64,000 nt of DNA, taken from contig JANEZZ010001895.1 in the NCBI GenBank assembly GCA_026122225.1, positions 186,001 through 250,000 of the forward strand, read 5' to 3'. The notes beneath the pieces were generated by a model. That model ran no database searches. It saw nothing but the letters and a program-made list of their open reading frames with translations, and was not told the origin of the DNA. The translations under genes and the position numbers were made by a program. This DNA comes from Heloderma charlesbogerti (taxonomy: Eukaryota; Chordata; Lepidosauria; Squamata; Helodermatidae). Numbering within the stretch: the stretch's first letter is position 1; each line of letters starts with the position of its first letter. This document shows, in pieces, positions 10,851-24,336 of this stretch.

Positions 10851-11187
10851 AACAGAGGCGGGCAACACACGCCCTGGAGGTCACATGCAGCCCCCAGACT
10901 TTTGTATGGCCTCCACTGCTGAAACTTAACAGCAGCAAACACACACACACACACACAGCCCTTTGCTGCTGAATCTTGGCAGTAGGAAAAAAGAAGGCAT
11001 TTTACTTTAAAGGAAAATCATCAGTGGAGGCTGGTGGCTCTGATGTCAGTGGGGCTGTGCATCCACTTTAAGGAGCTATGCAGGGTGCTGATTTACAGCC
11101 CCACTGATATCAGAGCCACCAACCTCCGCTGAAAATCATGCTCCTGGAAGCCTCCCAGGAATGTGATTTTTCTTGGAAACACAGGGA

Positions 11188-11365
11188 ACTACCTTATTAG
11201 ACTATTGGTGCATCTAGCCCAGTATTGTCAACACTGACTGACAGCGGCTCTCCAGGGTTTTCGGGTAGGAGTTTTTCCAGCCCTACCTGTAGATGCTGAG
11301 GATCAAACCTGGGACCTTCTATATGCAAAGCAGGGGCTCCACCACTGAGCTGCAGCCCCACATCA
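11188..11365 (-). mobile_element. tRNA-derived SINE, minus strand
   Basis: Reverse complement starts TGGGGCTGCAGCTCAGTGG (A-box like), then GGTTTGATCC (B box), then ACCCTGGAGAGCCGCTGTCA and CTGGGCTAGATG. This is the abundant squamate tRNA-derived SINE. Confidence 0.8.
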
Positions 11366-11829
11366 ATTTCCATTTATCAGAAGCCTCCTATTTCTAAGTA
11401 TTCCAGTATGTAGACACAAGGTAAATCGTTGAGGTAGAGCCTTTTCCTTTTAGCAAGGTAGGGAACTCCAGAGGACAGAAATCCGCAAAATCTCAGTAAC
11501 TACCAATGCCTTATCATTTAAAAGAAATTGATATATTTGTATCCCAACAGATCACCATGTGTGGGGCATGCTTAATTAGGGCTGTCTTTCAACATAGCCA
11601 AATAATGAGTTTTAATCTATTAGATCTATATACGTTTGCATATGAATAAAGCAATAGTTCTCTGTTTTCAGATGATGTATGCATGGGTCACAATGAGCCC
11701 CATCTCAGAAGAGACATTCTTTCATATGGGCAAGAGAGCAGGGAGAATGCTTTTCTGAGAAAGCAGCTGCCCATGCCACTCACAGATTTGTAAGAGTTTT
11801 TAATGGATTAATCTAATCCATTACTCGTA

Positions 11830-12240
11830 TGAATGCTGCAGCTCTACATTTACCCAAACCATAAAGAAAGGGAAAGATTCGATCATAAACAAGTTTTTTT
11901 TCCAAAGCACACCCAAGTTGCAGTCAGCTCTTACCACTGGCTTACTGGAGATGGGTCTCAGTGGCGCCACACGCTCCGAGGTGCGCCTTGTGGCCACCAA
12001 GAACAGCACTTTTAGGTCTGCCACTCCTGCCCTGTGGAACTCGCTTCCCATGAATATTAGGCAGGCACTAACAGGTTGTGCCTGCTTCAGTTACATCTCT
12101 TCACTTGGGCTTTCCCTGTAGTGTGAGCCAGATTATGTGATTGTTTTAGCTTTGTGTTTGTTCTGTTTTTAATGTTGTACACCACTGTGGTACTTTTCTG
12201 TTCAGCAGTATATAAATCTGTACAAATAACTTCATGAATG
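11830..12240 (+). mobile_element. L2-type LINE 3' fragment
   Basis: It contains CCTGTGGAACTCGCTTCCC, a downstream T-rich stretch and the end GTACACCACTGTGG...AGTATATAAAT, the layout of L2-clade 3' ends seen several more times here. Confidence 0.65.
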
Positions 12241-12403
12241 AATATAAAATGGTATATAAAATCCTACCTATTTATTATACAGGAGAAATTACTGTTTCCA
12301 TATCAGCCATTTATCTCTTGTTATCCCTTTTAAAATAAGGTTCCAACCTAAATAATACCTTAAGAGAGTCTGGAGGTAAATAAGCTTTTTGATAAGTTGA
12401 TTT

Positions 12404-12532
12404 AGGTGGGGCAGGCAACATCCTCCAGATGTTTTGGACTACAACTCTCATAAGCCCCAGCCCACATGCCCAATGGGATTGTGGGAGGTGTGATCCGAAA
12501 CATCTGGAGGACACCAGGTTGTTTATCCCTGG
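12404..12532. mobile_element. Palindromic MITE (CCTCCAGATGTT family)
   Basis: CCTCCAGATGTTTTGGACTA on the left pairs with CCGAAACATCTGGAGG on the right, followed by ACACCAGGTTG. Confidence 0.75.
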
Positions 12533-12771
12533 TTCACAGCTTCCATCTCCATCAAACACACAACTCTAGGAAAACTACCCATTACAAAAAAATGATGGAA
12601 TACGATTTCTTAAAAGGACAAATAGCATCCTCAGATGATTGTCATTATGTGTTGGATGCAAATTCTATTATTTTAGCCCAGTGTTGCTCTATTTAGGGAA
12701 TTGCCTATCTCTTCATAATCCACAGCCTTTCATATCTGGATTGTCTTTTAAAAAAGCTCATACTTATCTGC

Positions 12772-12858
12772 CTAGGCTGCAGCCATATACCTACTTATCT
12801 GGAAGTAAGCCCATTGAACTCAGTGGAACTTCTGAGTAGATATGTATAGGATGTAAAG
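12772..12858. mobile_element. Short palindromic repeat (AGTAAGT family)
   Basis: It begins AGGCTGCAGCCATATAC and contains GGAAGTAAGCCCATTGAAC, then the fold-back half ending ATGTATAGGATGT. Confidence 0.6.
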
Positions 12859-13069
12859 TACAAAGCACTACATGCTCTCTGTTAATGTATTCACATGATT
12901 AGGACCATCTGCTCCTATGCATCCTAAATAGTTCTTATGCCTATATTTCATAAAGGCCAAACTTGTTGTTCCTACTTTCTCACTCAAATTGCACAGATCT
13001 ACAATGGACTAAGTAAAAATCCCAATATTTCTCATTAATATAAATTCCAAATACTTTTCCTCTACAACA

Positions 13070-13188
13070 GCTTTCCCCAACCTGGTGCCCTCCAGATGTT
13101 TTGGACAACAACCCCCAGCTTTCCTGACCATTGGCTGGGACTGATGGGAGCTGAAGTCCACAACATCTGGAGGGCACCAAGTCTGCCC
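13070..13188. mobile_element. Palindromic MITE (CCTCCAGATGTT family)
   Basis: CCAACCTGGTGCCCTCCAGA starts it and ACATCTGGAGGGCACCAAG ends it. This is the best-preserved copy in the window. Confidence 0.8.
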
Positions 13189-13195
13189 TGCAACT

Positions 13196-14340
13196 CATGC
13201 TTTTTAACTTCTCTATAAAGCCGCTGGGTGAGCTCATTGGGGGATTTGGAGTAAGGTGTTATCAACATACTGTTGACAGGAGTTTTATTTCAGGTGAGGC
13301 TGTGCTGGAGTTGAACCAGTGTCTGGACTCAGTCATGGGCTGGATGAAGGCCAATAAACAGAAGATGAATCGCAGTTAGACAAAGGCTCCATGGCTAAGT
13401 GGTTCTCCTGTCTGGGAATGGAGTGTGCAGGCTGTTCTAGACAGGGTTGCACTCCCCCTGAAAGAGCAGATGTGTAGCTTAGGGGCACTCCTGGATCCAG
13501 CTTTGTCACTTTAGGCCCAGGGGCACTGATGGCTAGGACTGCCTTTTACCAGCTTCAGCAGGAGAGTGGCCAGCAGGGCTCTCCAAGCAGATGCTTGCCT
13601 GACAACTTCTGGTGCAAATTACTACCTTTCCAGGTCCACTGTCTGAGCCAGGGAATTTACCCGATCTTAGGGGAGGGCTGGACCTGCCTCCTACAATTGT
13701 TCCTCGCCACAGTGGTTCATGCTCGGGCAACCTCCCAATTGGACTACCGATACGTATTGTACAAGGCTTCCCTTGGCCACAGCCTAGAGTCTCCACTAGT
13801 GCAGAAGGCCACTGCTAACTTGTTAATGGGTGTGGCCAGATAGCGTTACATTACACTGACCCAGGTGGAGCTGGACTTTGATTTGCTTTCGAGCCCAATT
13901 CAAAGTTAGGGTTTTAACCTTTAAAGCCCAAATACCTTGAAGGAGCATCTCTGTACCAGCCTCCCTGTGTTTCAAGATCTGCCGAACAGCCTCTCCCTAA
14001 AGTACGTTCTACAATAAAATCTAAATGGTAGGCTTCAACAAGGGAAAGATCATCTCAGTTACGGTGCCCCTTTTGTGGAAGATCCTCCCCGTAGAAGTGA
14101 GACGGGTGCCAACTTCGCTAGCTCTTCAGTGACAGGCTGAAACTTTTCTGTTTGGCAGGGGTTAGTCTGCCCTTGGTATTTTCCTGCATTTTTAACGTGG
14201 TCTGATGACTGTATATTGTATTTTTTTAAAATTGTATTTCATCGTATGGCCATTGTTGGTTTCATTATGTACACTGTCCCCATATCTTTTGATGAAGCCC
14301 AGTTTTAAAATCATTTAATTAAAATACATAAAATAATTAA
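13196..14340 (+). mobile_element. L2-type LINE 3' fragment
   Basis: Degraded RT-end sequence (CCGCTGGGTGAGCTCATT, ATGGGCTGGATGAAGGCCAA) followed by a 3' tail ending in AT-rich sequence. It aligns with the better-preserved L2 piece at 54.6-55.8 kb. Frames are broken throughout. Confidence 0.75.
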
Positions 14341-17300
14341 GAAATAATAAACACATGCACACATGTTAATACTTCAGGAAAAATGGTTATATAACTGAAA
14401 AGGATGGGTTGGGGGAGGATTCCCAATAATTGCCTTAGCATAGTGAATCTCCTTAGATACAGATCTATTTGAGGCTGTTCTGCTTTTTTGAAATTCATCA
14501 TTAGTTTTAACATTGTTCACAGTTATTTGGCTTAACATTATCGTCAAGTCTACTGGCATAAGAATTTCCAAACATAAAGCCATTAAAAAATGCTTAGCAA
14601 TTGAAAAACAGCAGAGACTGCCAAGGAGTCTTCAGCTGAGCTATCTGCTTTCAGAAATCAGACTGAGATAGCCTGAAATGGAGCAAATTCGCTACTGCCA
14701 TGTTACTCGGCCTTACTTATGCACGGGTGCAGTGCAGCCATTCAGGTTCCAGAAGGGGAAAATGGGTGACCTACATATTGGCTCTGGACATCTGGTGGTG
14801 AACTCCCCCTTCCCTCAGGCCATTAACACCTTCCTCCCCTTGGCACTCTAACACATGTACACATTCAAGTGCCCTCTTGATCGCAGAAAAGGTGCTTCCT
14901 AACTCTGTATAATGGCCTAACTTTGTATAATTAGTTAGCTAGCAAGCTCCAGCAGAAGGCTGGAGTTAGTTCCTGGAGACTTTTTATTTTGGTTGCAAGA
15001 CTCCTGCCTGTTTTAAGCAAAAAGTTCCTGGAGACTTTTTATTTTGGTTGCAAGACTCCTGCCTGTTTTAAGCAAAAAGATGTCAATATTAAGACTGTGT
15101 TGAGGGACATGCCTGTAGTTTTCCAAATTCACCACCTGAGGGCCCCAGAATCCCACCTGATCAAGCCTTTCTGCACTTCATAAAGGGAATGCAGAGTCTA
15201 GGATCAGCACATACTTCACAAAGTTGTAGTCTGCTCTTCAGGAACTCTAGTCTGCTGCCATCTGCTGGACTCAAGTTTTAATTCCCCTCCCTCCCCCGTA
15301 GTTCTTGCTCTAGGTTTAAAATTCGGGGTCTTTGGGGGATCAGGGAATAATGCAGAATTGTTCAAGCACAGCAACTGCAGCAGAACTGCACCTGGTTATT
15401 GACACATGCTGGAAACATTGGCCATGCTAAAGCGGACATTAAAGTCACCCCGATTCCCCGAGGGGATGCACTTATCATGCCGGTGACCACAAGAGTGTTT
15501 ATTGCACTGACCCATATGCATCATTGGTCCTTCCCAGCTGGCCTGGGCTCCACACAGATGGCCTAGATGCTGAGAGCAGAGACCATAAAAAATGGGTTGG
15601 GCATACTTGAAAAAGAACACAGCCACCACCAGAGTCTGCATCATGAAGACATCTGAGACTGGCATGGGCAAAGCTGAAACACAAAGCTGCGCAAGCAATA
15701 TTTGCACATAGACATTCCAGGGCAAATTGGCAAGCCAGTCTTACATTTCTAGAAGAGAAATCCAAGATGGAAACAGCCAAGGTAGGTAAGGACAAGCACT
15801 AGGCCCAGTTGTGGTGTGTTCTGACCAACTTAGTTGTCATGATGGGGTCACTAAGCTGCTGCCTATGCAACTGAGAGACTGAGCATGCACAGGACAGGTG
15901 GCATTTGCTGGCTTTCTACTGTCACCTTTCACATCATTGAAAGCTTCATGTGCTAGAAAACATTCCCTTCCACCATATTATTCTCCAGTGACCAGCACAG
16001 ATTACATTTGTTGGGCTGATGGTAAAGCTGCTCTTGATATTTCCCATAATGAATGCTGGGAGGGGACAGAACAGTGTTCACAGAGGCAAGGGGGAATCTG
16101 CTCCTACATCTGAAGAAGAGTTTCACAGAATGAAATGTTGTGGGAGAGCCCCTTTGGTGAAGGGGACCACGCTCAAACATTCAAACATCAAACAAGTGAG
16201 TAGATGGTGGGTGGGGGGGTAAAGGTCTCTGCATATGTGAACATGGCCAGGTAATTTCAACTAACATGGTGTTTCAACATATTTAATTCCACCTGCCCCT
16301 GTGCTGCTCTTCCAGCACTGGGTCGCTATGGGATCAGGGTCGCCTGTGCAGTCTGGTGTCTTACTTGAACCCGTACAGAAGCAAAAGGTACCAGCCTGAC
16401 CCTTTCAGGAGACACTCAGCATTTCTGCTCTGTACCTTGGCACTCGGCAATTCAGGGAGCTGCTAGGTAGACTGGCCAGTGGGAGAAAAAATGGGGGAAC
16501 TCCCAAGATCTCTCAAGTTCAGCCTTCCTTATTATGATGCTGGCAGGAGAAGCTGGGCAGAATTATGGAGAGAAAGAGATGAAGCTTATCAATGTGAAGG
16601 CCTTTCCCCTTTCCCTGAATACACCTAAAAAGGAAGTTAAGGTGGGAAATAGCTCCCCTAGATGACCAGACCATGCAAACGCCAAGCCTCTTCATAATCG
16701 CCCAAATTGATGTTTTACTCATGTTTATTAGACATCTGCAGAAAGGAAGGATTTATTGCTTGAGCTGGTGAAAGGGACAGAAGAGGAACAGCTCTCTAGG
16801 ATAAACACCTGTCTAAATACATAGTCCAGGACCACATAGACTGGCCTAGAATTGTTTTATGCATTCTCAGTTCATCGGAAGAGGCCAGCACCCCCTATTC
16901 AGGAAGTGGGAGAGCATCTAGCACTCTTCTAGTCTCTTCTTTGCTTTATAAGGAAGAAGGATAGCTTCAGTCACTTCACTAATTAGAAAAACACCCGAGC
17001 CTGGGACAGCAAATCTTAGCAAAATGTAAACTTGAATCCTAACCCTCTTGAGGTGGTGGACGCTCGCCAGCCTTCCAAAGAAGCAATTGCTACTGCAGTC
17101 AACCTAGCTGAGCCCAAGACATTCTTTCCTGTTTTAGTCAATTTTTAAGCTGATCACCCTGTTTCTTGTAAAGTTATCTGGGTTTGCCAATCAGCAGAAA
17201 ATGTGTTTTATATACTAAATGGATCACATTTATTTGTGACCATTTTTGCTACTTCAGCTCTAAAACCTAAGGGAGATTTAAACACAATGGGGTTTGCTGT

Positions 17301-18941
17301 TTGGGGGATGCTCAGCTACGAGAAAGATTATTCATCTCTAGGTATTATTTCTATTTTAGGCTTCTACATTAGTTCTGGTTTGGTTTTGGTTTTGGTTGCT
17401 GTTTCCTTGGGCCTTAAACAATAAAAGTTGTCTGTGATTGAATTTGGAAATCAGGAAAATGAGGATGTACATACTGTCTGTTGTTTACGTGGACACAGCT
17501 GTTTCTGATGATCATAACCTTTATCTCAGGCTTTCAGAGTTTTGAATTCTGCATTAAACAATTTAAAAGTATACTCCCAGAAATTTTGTATTCAGCAACC
17601 ATTTTAGGGCAGATTTATTCAAATAATACATTGATTCTAATTAATATGAATTAACTTCTGGTGCTGCAGTGTTCTTTTTTTAAGTACGGAAGAATTGCTT
17701 TACTCAATGATCTATGAAGCCAAGGACCAAGCAAGATGCAATGGGAACAGCCACGGTTGTTGTTCCCATGTGAAGCAGAGCAGGCGTGGGGAACTTCAGG
17801 AGTTTCGGGGTTCCCCAGATTGCTGCACCCCTTCCCCCCTTCCCAACCACTTGGAATGTGGTGGTTTCCTAGCATTTGTACAGTTTCCCCCCATTTTTAA
17901 AGGTTGAAATGCCTCCCCTAAAGCTTTAGCTACTGGTAGAGCTAGAAGCTAAAATATGCTGGCATTTTGGCCCTGCCCTTGTTGTCTTTAGCCACGCCCA
18001 CTACTAGAATGCAGCTCCCCAAAGAGTCTCCAAGATGGAATTTGGCCCTCAGGCTGAAAATGTTTCCTCATCCATGAAGCAGAGGGTAGAGTGGGGTAAA
18101 ATGGTCAGGCAAGGAACTGAATCCTCCTCCCTTCCCTGCCCTTCCACCCTGTGCTCTTCCACTGCCGGCAGTTTTGTCCTAAGCAGAGGTGAGTCAGGCT
18201 GGGGAGAAAACGATGCACACCTTTAGTTGTAAAACTCAGATACACACCCACGTAAATGAGATGCGAGGGGAAAGAAGGCAGCGCCTGTCATATCTCATTC
18301 GTCCCTGCTGAACAACTTGTGGACTAGAGGCTGGCATCCATAAAAGAGCCGCATTGATTGGGACAGTCCACTCAGACTGGTTCCTTGTGTTTTAGTTCAG
18401 CCAAAGACACTCATATGTTGTCAGAATTTGCTTGGCACTCGTAAGAGCTAGGAACCTATTAAAAAAAAAAAAAGAAGTTCGAGATTCTGTAGTAGCTACT
18501 ACATACACCAATTGTAGGAGGTATGGAACAACAATTTCTAGTTCCCTGGCTAGGTCATAGCAACCTTATTCAAAACAGTTGTGTAAAGCACATCCCAAAT
18601 GCACATGATTATTTTCTGCAATCCTCCTGCAAGCACGCATAGCATCTAATCCAGCTGCCGCAGAATAAGGGAAAGATGTCAGAGTACTTTGATATAGTAT
18701 GTTGTCGATTTCAACTGGTTATCAAAAGTTGGACAGTGCAATTGACAAGACTTCTCCACAGGTAAAGTGCACTAGTACACGATGTGTGTGTGTGTGTGCG
18801 TGCGCATGTGTGTGTATGTAATCTATGAAATGGAAGGGCATGGCTGTAACTGGAGGAGAAAACTTTGCTGTTCACTACTTCATAGCTGTTTAAAAAGAAC
18901 ACAGATTTGAGTAGTGCAGAGAGAAGAGCTTGGTCTCTAAA
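14341..18941. other. Mostly unrecognised non-coding sequence
   Basis: It holds a 55-bp tandem duplication (14968-15077) and a (TG)n run at 18783-18818. Open frames here are short, overlapping on both strands and without family signatures, so none is called a gene. Confidence 0.5.
14968..15077. repeat. 55-bp tandem duplication
   Basis: The unit beginning AGTTCCTGGAGACTTTTTA occurs twice head to tail (14968 and 15023) with no visible differences, so the duplication is recent. Confidence 0.95.
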
Positions 18942-19072
18942 ACAAGGTTTGGCAATTTGTGGCCTTCAAGATGTTTTGGCCTACCATCATTCCTCACCAT
19001 TGGCTATGCTGGCTCGAGCTGCTGAGAGCTGTAGGCCCAAACATCTGGAGGACCACAAGTTGCCCACCTTTG
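18942..19072. mobile_element. Palindromic MITE (CCTCCAGATGTT family)
   Basis: Left GGCCTTCAAGATGTTTTGGC and right CCCAAACATCTGGAGGACC are complementary; the inner part is diverged. Confidence 0.7.
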
Positions 19073-20005
19073 CTCTAAAAGATCAAAAATAATTACAAAA
19101 TTGGAAAAAAGTACACAAAATGTGATCAAGGAGGGAATATTTTTGTAAATCCTCAAGCAGTGATGTCATAAGCACTGTCCAATAAGATACTTCAGATACT
19201 CACATTCACAACAATCCACACAATATTCAGCATCACAATGGAAGTGTTTATTAGAGAGTGGGGAGAAGTTATACATCTGATAGTAGCAAAATACTGTCAT
19301 CTCTGTGCTGGGAAAATACCATTTCCTTACAACAGATGACCACAGCAATGGAGTAACAACTGTCTTTTCTCAAAGAAATACTTTAGGATCTTCTGAAGCA
19401 ACTAATGACTGAGCAATTTTTGGTTAAACTGATTGACGAGGGAACCCCACATATCTCAATTTTCATGTGAGCATCTAAGCATGTGTTTAAAAACACACAC
19501 ACACTCCTATCTATAATTGCAGTAGTAGTCAGTGAAAGTGGTTTCACCCTGTGCTGAGTAATGCCTTATTCAACTCATATGCATGGATTATTTTCAAAGC
19601 ACAAAAATTTAACTGTGCCACAAGTCATGTACTCTGAAGATTTTATTGACACAAGGCAGCTAACAATAAATATATAGAGAAATGTGAAGGGGCTCATTCT
19701 ATAAATCAGATACAGGGAAAATAGAAGGGGGCAATTAAAAGGTCAGACAACAACAAAGGAAGTTAAGGAAAAAATCCCCATGTTTTATATACATGCAAAC
19801 ACTAAAGACGATTCCCCTCTTTCCCCTATGCATCTCTCCATATAGCAAACACATGTTCAAGGGAGTCTGTCAGTTCTGGCCATTGCTCTACTTCAAGAGT
19901 CTGCTCCACCATGGAGATGGGGAGCAAACGTATGAGCTTATGAAGCACAGTGCTGAGCAGATAAGAAATGAAAGCAGACAAGCAGCTCTAAGTCATGGTT
20001 TACAA

Positions 20006-20135
20006 CAGGGTAGACAGCTTGGCGCCCTCCAGATTTTTTGGGACTACAACTTCCACAATCCCTGACCATGGTGCCTGGGGCTGATGGGAGTTGGTCATCC
20101 AAAACATCTGGAGGGCATCAGGTTTCCTACTCCTG
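20006..20135. mobile_element. Palindromic MITE (CCTCCAGATGTT family)
   Basis: GCGCCCTCCAGATTTTTTGG to CCAAAACATCTGGAGGGCATC, about 130 bp. Confidence 0.75.
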
Positions 20136-21904
20136 GTTTATGTGTTGTACTTACAAATATTTATCTACAGATGTAAGTGGTATACACAAATCATAAAAGC
20201 GTATGAATATAAACACCAATACATAGAATATATTGTATCTACGTATCGAGAAGATGGTAAACTAAACTACACAGGGAAGGCTTGCATAAACAGATGTGTC
20301 TTCAACATGCACCTAAAAATAAGCGTCGAATCATTTGAAAAGCTCAAACTATGATGTGGGTTCTTAACTACGGCTAGCCCAAATCATAGTTCAGCATGAT
20401 GTTTGAATTGAGCCAGAACTACTCAAAATCTGTTTCAATAGTTGTTTCTGTTATGAAGAATAGGATAAACCCAAGATGGATGCCTGGAACAGGGCAGAAC
20501 AGGCAATTCCAAGTGTTCGGCTGTCCGCAAGTGATGGTCAGATCAGACACTGGCATGATTCCTGATAGAGGCAAGCAAAACAAACACTCCACATGAGCAA
20601 AATTATTTCCAGATGCAATGAAATGGCAAAGAGCGTACAACCTGCAAGCAAAACGTATCTAGCCAACAGCCTGTCTTAACAAGGGAGGAAAACAATGCAG
20701 TTGTTTAGATTCCTTAGCAAGGCAGTGGGTGGGTGGAAGAGATGGAAGGACAGACAGAGACAGAGCCAGCATACACATTTTTAAGGTTTTTTCAAGAAAA
20801 ACCCATCTCAAAAGGTATATGGAAGTGGCCTGTAGTTTAAGGACATGCTAGTTTTTAGAGGACAAGCTGAGCTTTAAGTCCAAATGCAGCAATTCTTGGT
20901 GATGGATCCAGTGGTGTGTTGTGTACTGTGATGAGGGTCAAGAAGCCAGAATGTCATTTAAAAAATGCATCTATGTTTACTAAAATGACATTCTGCCTTC
21001 TTGACTTTGGCCATTGGGCTATTAAGCCAAGCATGCACTTTTTCAAAGGCAATCAGATTCAATAGGCTATTGCTCCAGTATTGCCAATCCCCAGCTCTGC
21101 AGACCAGAGGCAACAGCATTCAAAGATACTAGGACTGCATATGGTCTGCAGCAAGCATGAAAAAAATGGCCAAGAGCTATTGAAAGGATGGGAAAGTTAG
21201 GAGATTCTGTGAGGTCAGGCACAGGAGAGGCTGCATCATGTGCAGTTGCATATTGGGATATAAACAACCTACCCACTGCCTAGAGAGAACATTTCTTCAT
21301 GGAGAACCATGCCATCTTGTGGTTTTATTATAGGCTGAGCAACCACATCCTCAACTCTTCCTCTGGAACCCCCACAGTGAGCACAAGGGCAGCAAGCAAT
21401 GACAGACTGCTATCCTGGAACTGGCAGCCCTTAGCTGTTAAATGCTGCAACCCAGAGTGAAATGATTTTACAATGTCTTCTTGTATAACGCAGGAGAAAT
21501 TTTCTGGGTGTATAGGTATTTATCTCTGCAGCATCCTGTTCATTTTCACAACTCTGCCGGTATGATTCTCTGGACAAGAAGCCAACACCAGCTGGCAAGA
21601 TGAATCTTGAACCCCATCCCAGTCATCCCAAATGTGTGTGTGTGTGTGTGTGTGTGTGCGTGCGCACGCAGTGTGTGTGGGTGTGTGCACGCGCGCATGC
21701 GTGTACAAAAAAGAGAGAACACATACAATTTATACCCATATGCTTGCATAATGTGTATCATGTGGAATTGCCATTTCTAATAGTAGAATAGTTATTAGCA
21801 CTTGAGATAAGTCAGGTTCAATATATTACTTCTTAATTAAAATATGTTGACCAATTTCCATTGCCCCTCCATTCCCAAAATCACCACAAATTGTTTTGTT
21901 GTTT
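20136..21904. other. No recognised gene; one GT/GC-repeat tract
   Basis: Apart from the alternating purine-pyrimidine tract at 21633-21706, this interval shows no coding or repeat signature I recognise. Confidence 0.5.
21633..21706. repeat. (TG)n/(CG) alternating purine-pyrimidine tract
   Basis: About 30 nt of TG repeat, then GCGTGCGCACGC, then more GTGTG and GCACGCGCGCATGCGTG. Long alternating tracts of this kind can adopt Z-DNA. Confidence 0.9.
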
Positions 21905-22000
21905 TAGGCTGCAACCCAAAACACACTTACTAAGGAGTAAGCCCCATTAGACATAGTGGAACTTGCTTCTCAGTAAGCAGCACATAGGACTGCACTGTAA
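21905..22000. mobile_element. Short palindromic repeat (AGTAAGT family)
   Basis: AGGCTGCAACCCAAAACACA at the left and CACATAGGACTGCACTGT at the right are inverted ends; the core is GGAGTAAGCCCCATTAGAC. Confidence 0.65.
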
Positions 22001-22465
22001 ACCTTTCCAAGCCACAACAATAGCTGGGCTAAGTCTAGTTAAATATGAGATCAGCCATATTGTTGCAGCATTCCAATTATCAATGTATTTATTTTCTGGG
22101 CAATAACTTTGAAGCCTTCAAGATTATACAATATACATGGTATCAAAATCCCTTACAGCAGAAGTCTGCTTTAGAACCATACAGGGAAGAAAGAAGCACC
22201 AAGTGTATTTTTAAAAATGGACTTTCCAGGTACCCTATGAGCTACAATCACCAATTTTTATCAACCTTCGGCATCTCCGGGTATTAAAACCATGCTCCAC
22301 ATTTGAGAGAAGGTACAAAAAATTCTAGCTGTGGTGTTGGATGTGTGCATGAGTCACAACATAAGTCACCAACTTTTGCTGCAGTCAACAATTGATGAAA
22401 CAATGTATGAATGAATCAGCACTTGGATGAATGAATCAGCACTATATAGCTGCCTTATGAACTTT

Positions 22466-22562
22466 AGGCTACAATCCTATATACTCTTATCTGAGATGAA
22501 GTCCTATTGGACTCATTTGGGGCTCACTTTCAAATAGATCATGTATGTGATTGCACTGGAAG
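22466..22562. mobile_element. Short palindromic repeat (AGTAAGT family)
   Basis: AGGCTACAATCCTATATAC to TGTATGTGATTGCACTGG, with a TTA just before the left end. Confidence 0.6.
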
Positions 22563-24045
22563 TCTAAGAAATTTTCTGAAAAGCCCTTTCTAGAGATTAT
22601 GAAGGGGGATGGGGAGAGGAGAGTGGGAACACCAGCACAAACTTCAGCACAAGTGTAAATCTGCTCATCTAAAATCCATTCAACAACATTAATTATTTGA
22701 AACGGGGAAAGACAGTCTCTAAATGTCAGAAGCAAGTATGAAACCAGTATGCACTGGAAACAATGAGGCAAATACTCTTTAAAATGCACTGATTTCCTTT
22801 AAAAGTTTACCCCAGCAGAAAAACATACGCACACTTTTTTAGATTAAAAAATCATTTATGAAGGAAGGTGCCAAACAATTTTTTCCCAAAGTTTTAATTA
22901 CAAAACAAAGTAATCAAAATCTATAGTACAAAATGCAGAGTTAACTTTACAGGTATACACAAAGCCAATAACTTCAAACAGAACTCTAGCACTGGTGATA
23001 TGGAACAATTATAGGTTGTAATGCCAAGAGCTTACTGTGTGATTCATTTTTTAAAGGTACCATCCAGCCCAAGGCATGCACTTTTAGGTCTCCTCTGTTT
23101 TGTTGCTGGCAAGGGGCTGTACCTTGTACCGTGGTGTGTGTGTGTGTGTGGGGGGGGGTATTTGTAAGAAAAATGGTATTTTCAGCAGTCCTCTTTATAT
23201 GCTGAATGCCATACTCTAAACAGTGATTTTAATAATGCTTCTGCTGTGATACAAGGATTTTAATTTCATGGTATTAAAAATTCAGCAGTGCTGTGAGTAC
23301 CAGACCTTGAGAGGAAAATAGCTAATTTAACTTTTGCACTGATACTCTGCTAAATTAACTGTACATATAATTTTAAACTGATAGCATAATCAGTAAAACT
23401 AGGACTAGGACTCCATCAAAAGGAGATGTGTTGGTTGAGTGGAAGTTCCTTGGAATAGTGTCATTTCTGAGCAAAGATTCCCCCACAGGATATTTGCTCG
23501 AAATCATATCAAGTCTCTAAAGTCAATATTTAGTGATGTTGCATTGAAGATGTACAAATAAGCTTAGCTCCACCATCTCATGAATGCCTTTGTTTGGAAT
23601 GAATTGAGCACATTAATACATTTTTGCAACACAATGTTTGGTGAAAAATTAACCAATGGAGCACAATGGATAAAAGGCTATTTGCTTTTTAAGGCTTTGT
23701 TATCATCTGCCCAAGTCAATACGCTAGGCTGTTTAAAAATACCAAAGGCACTTTTTAATGTTTATGACAAATTGTGTCTACAAAAAGGATAAGAGTATAA
23801 AGCTAAAATATTTAGGCTGTTTGCAGGATACATTTTACAATATAAATATAAAACAGATTGGTGCGAGTCTATTATAACAATTCTTGGCAATATTTGTATA
23901 TATTCATGTACATTTACATTAGCAGCAATTGCAAAATATTTAGATACAATACAGAAAGCCGCCTGGGTTTCATTTCTGTTTAGAATGCCCTCTGAATTTC
24001 ATGGGTAACAAGCAAAGCATTACCCCACCTTAAGATGTTTTACTC
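22563..24045. other. AT-rich non-coding sequence
   Basis: Contains a (TG)n then G-run at 23131-23158. Nothing else is recognised. Confidence 0.5.
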
Positions 24046-24336
24046 AGAGTTGCCAGATTGCAATCCAGAGATTCTCCCTTTTATCTTTAAGATACCCACT
24101 GAACTGGTGTGATGAGACTGCTGCTGTTCTCCTACTCCATTTCTCCATGGTTCTGTCATCTGTCCTCCCTGCTCTGACTAATGAGCAGGACTCCAGACAT
24201 ACTGCAAGGCAGGTAGAGCGGGTAACAGAGCCAGAGGAGAGGTAGGAGGAACTGCAGGCTGGCAGGCTGGTCACCTAACTGAGCAGTAGGTTCAAAGGTA
24301 ATAGGAAGAATCTCAGAGTTGCAACCTGGCAACTCT
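24046..24336. mobile_element. TIR element with 18-bp AGAGTTGCCAG ends
   Basis: AGAGTTGCCAGATTGCAA at 24046-24063 is complementary to 24319-24336 with one mismatch. The body is 291 bp. No clear target duplication and no coding frame with a known domain. Confidence 0.65.
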
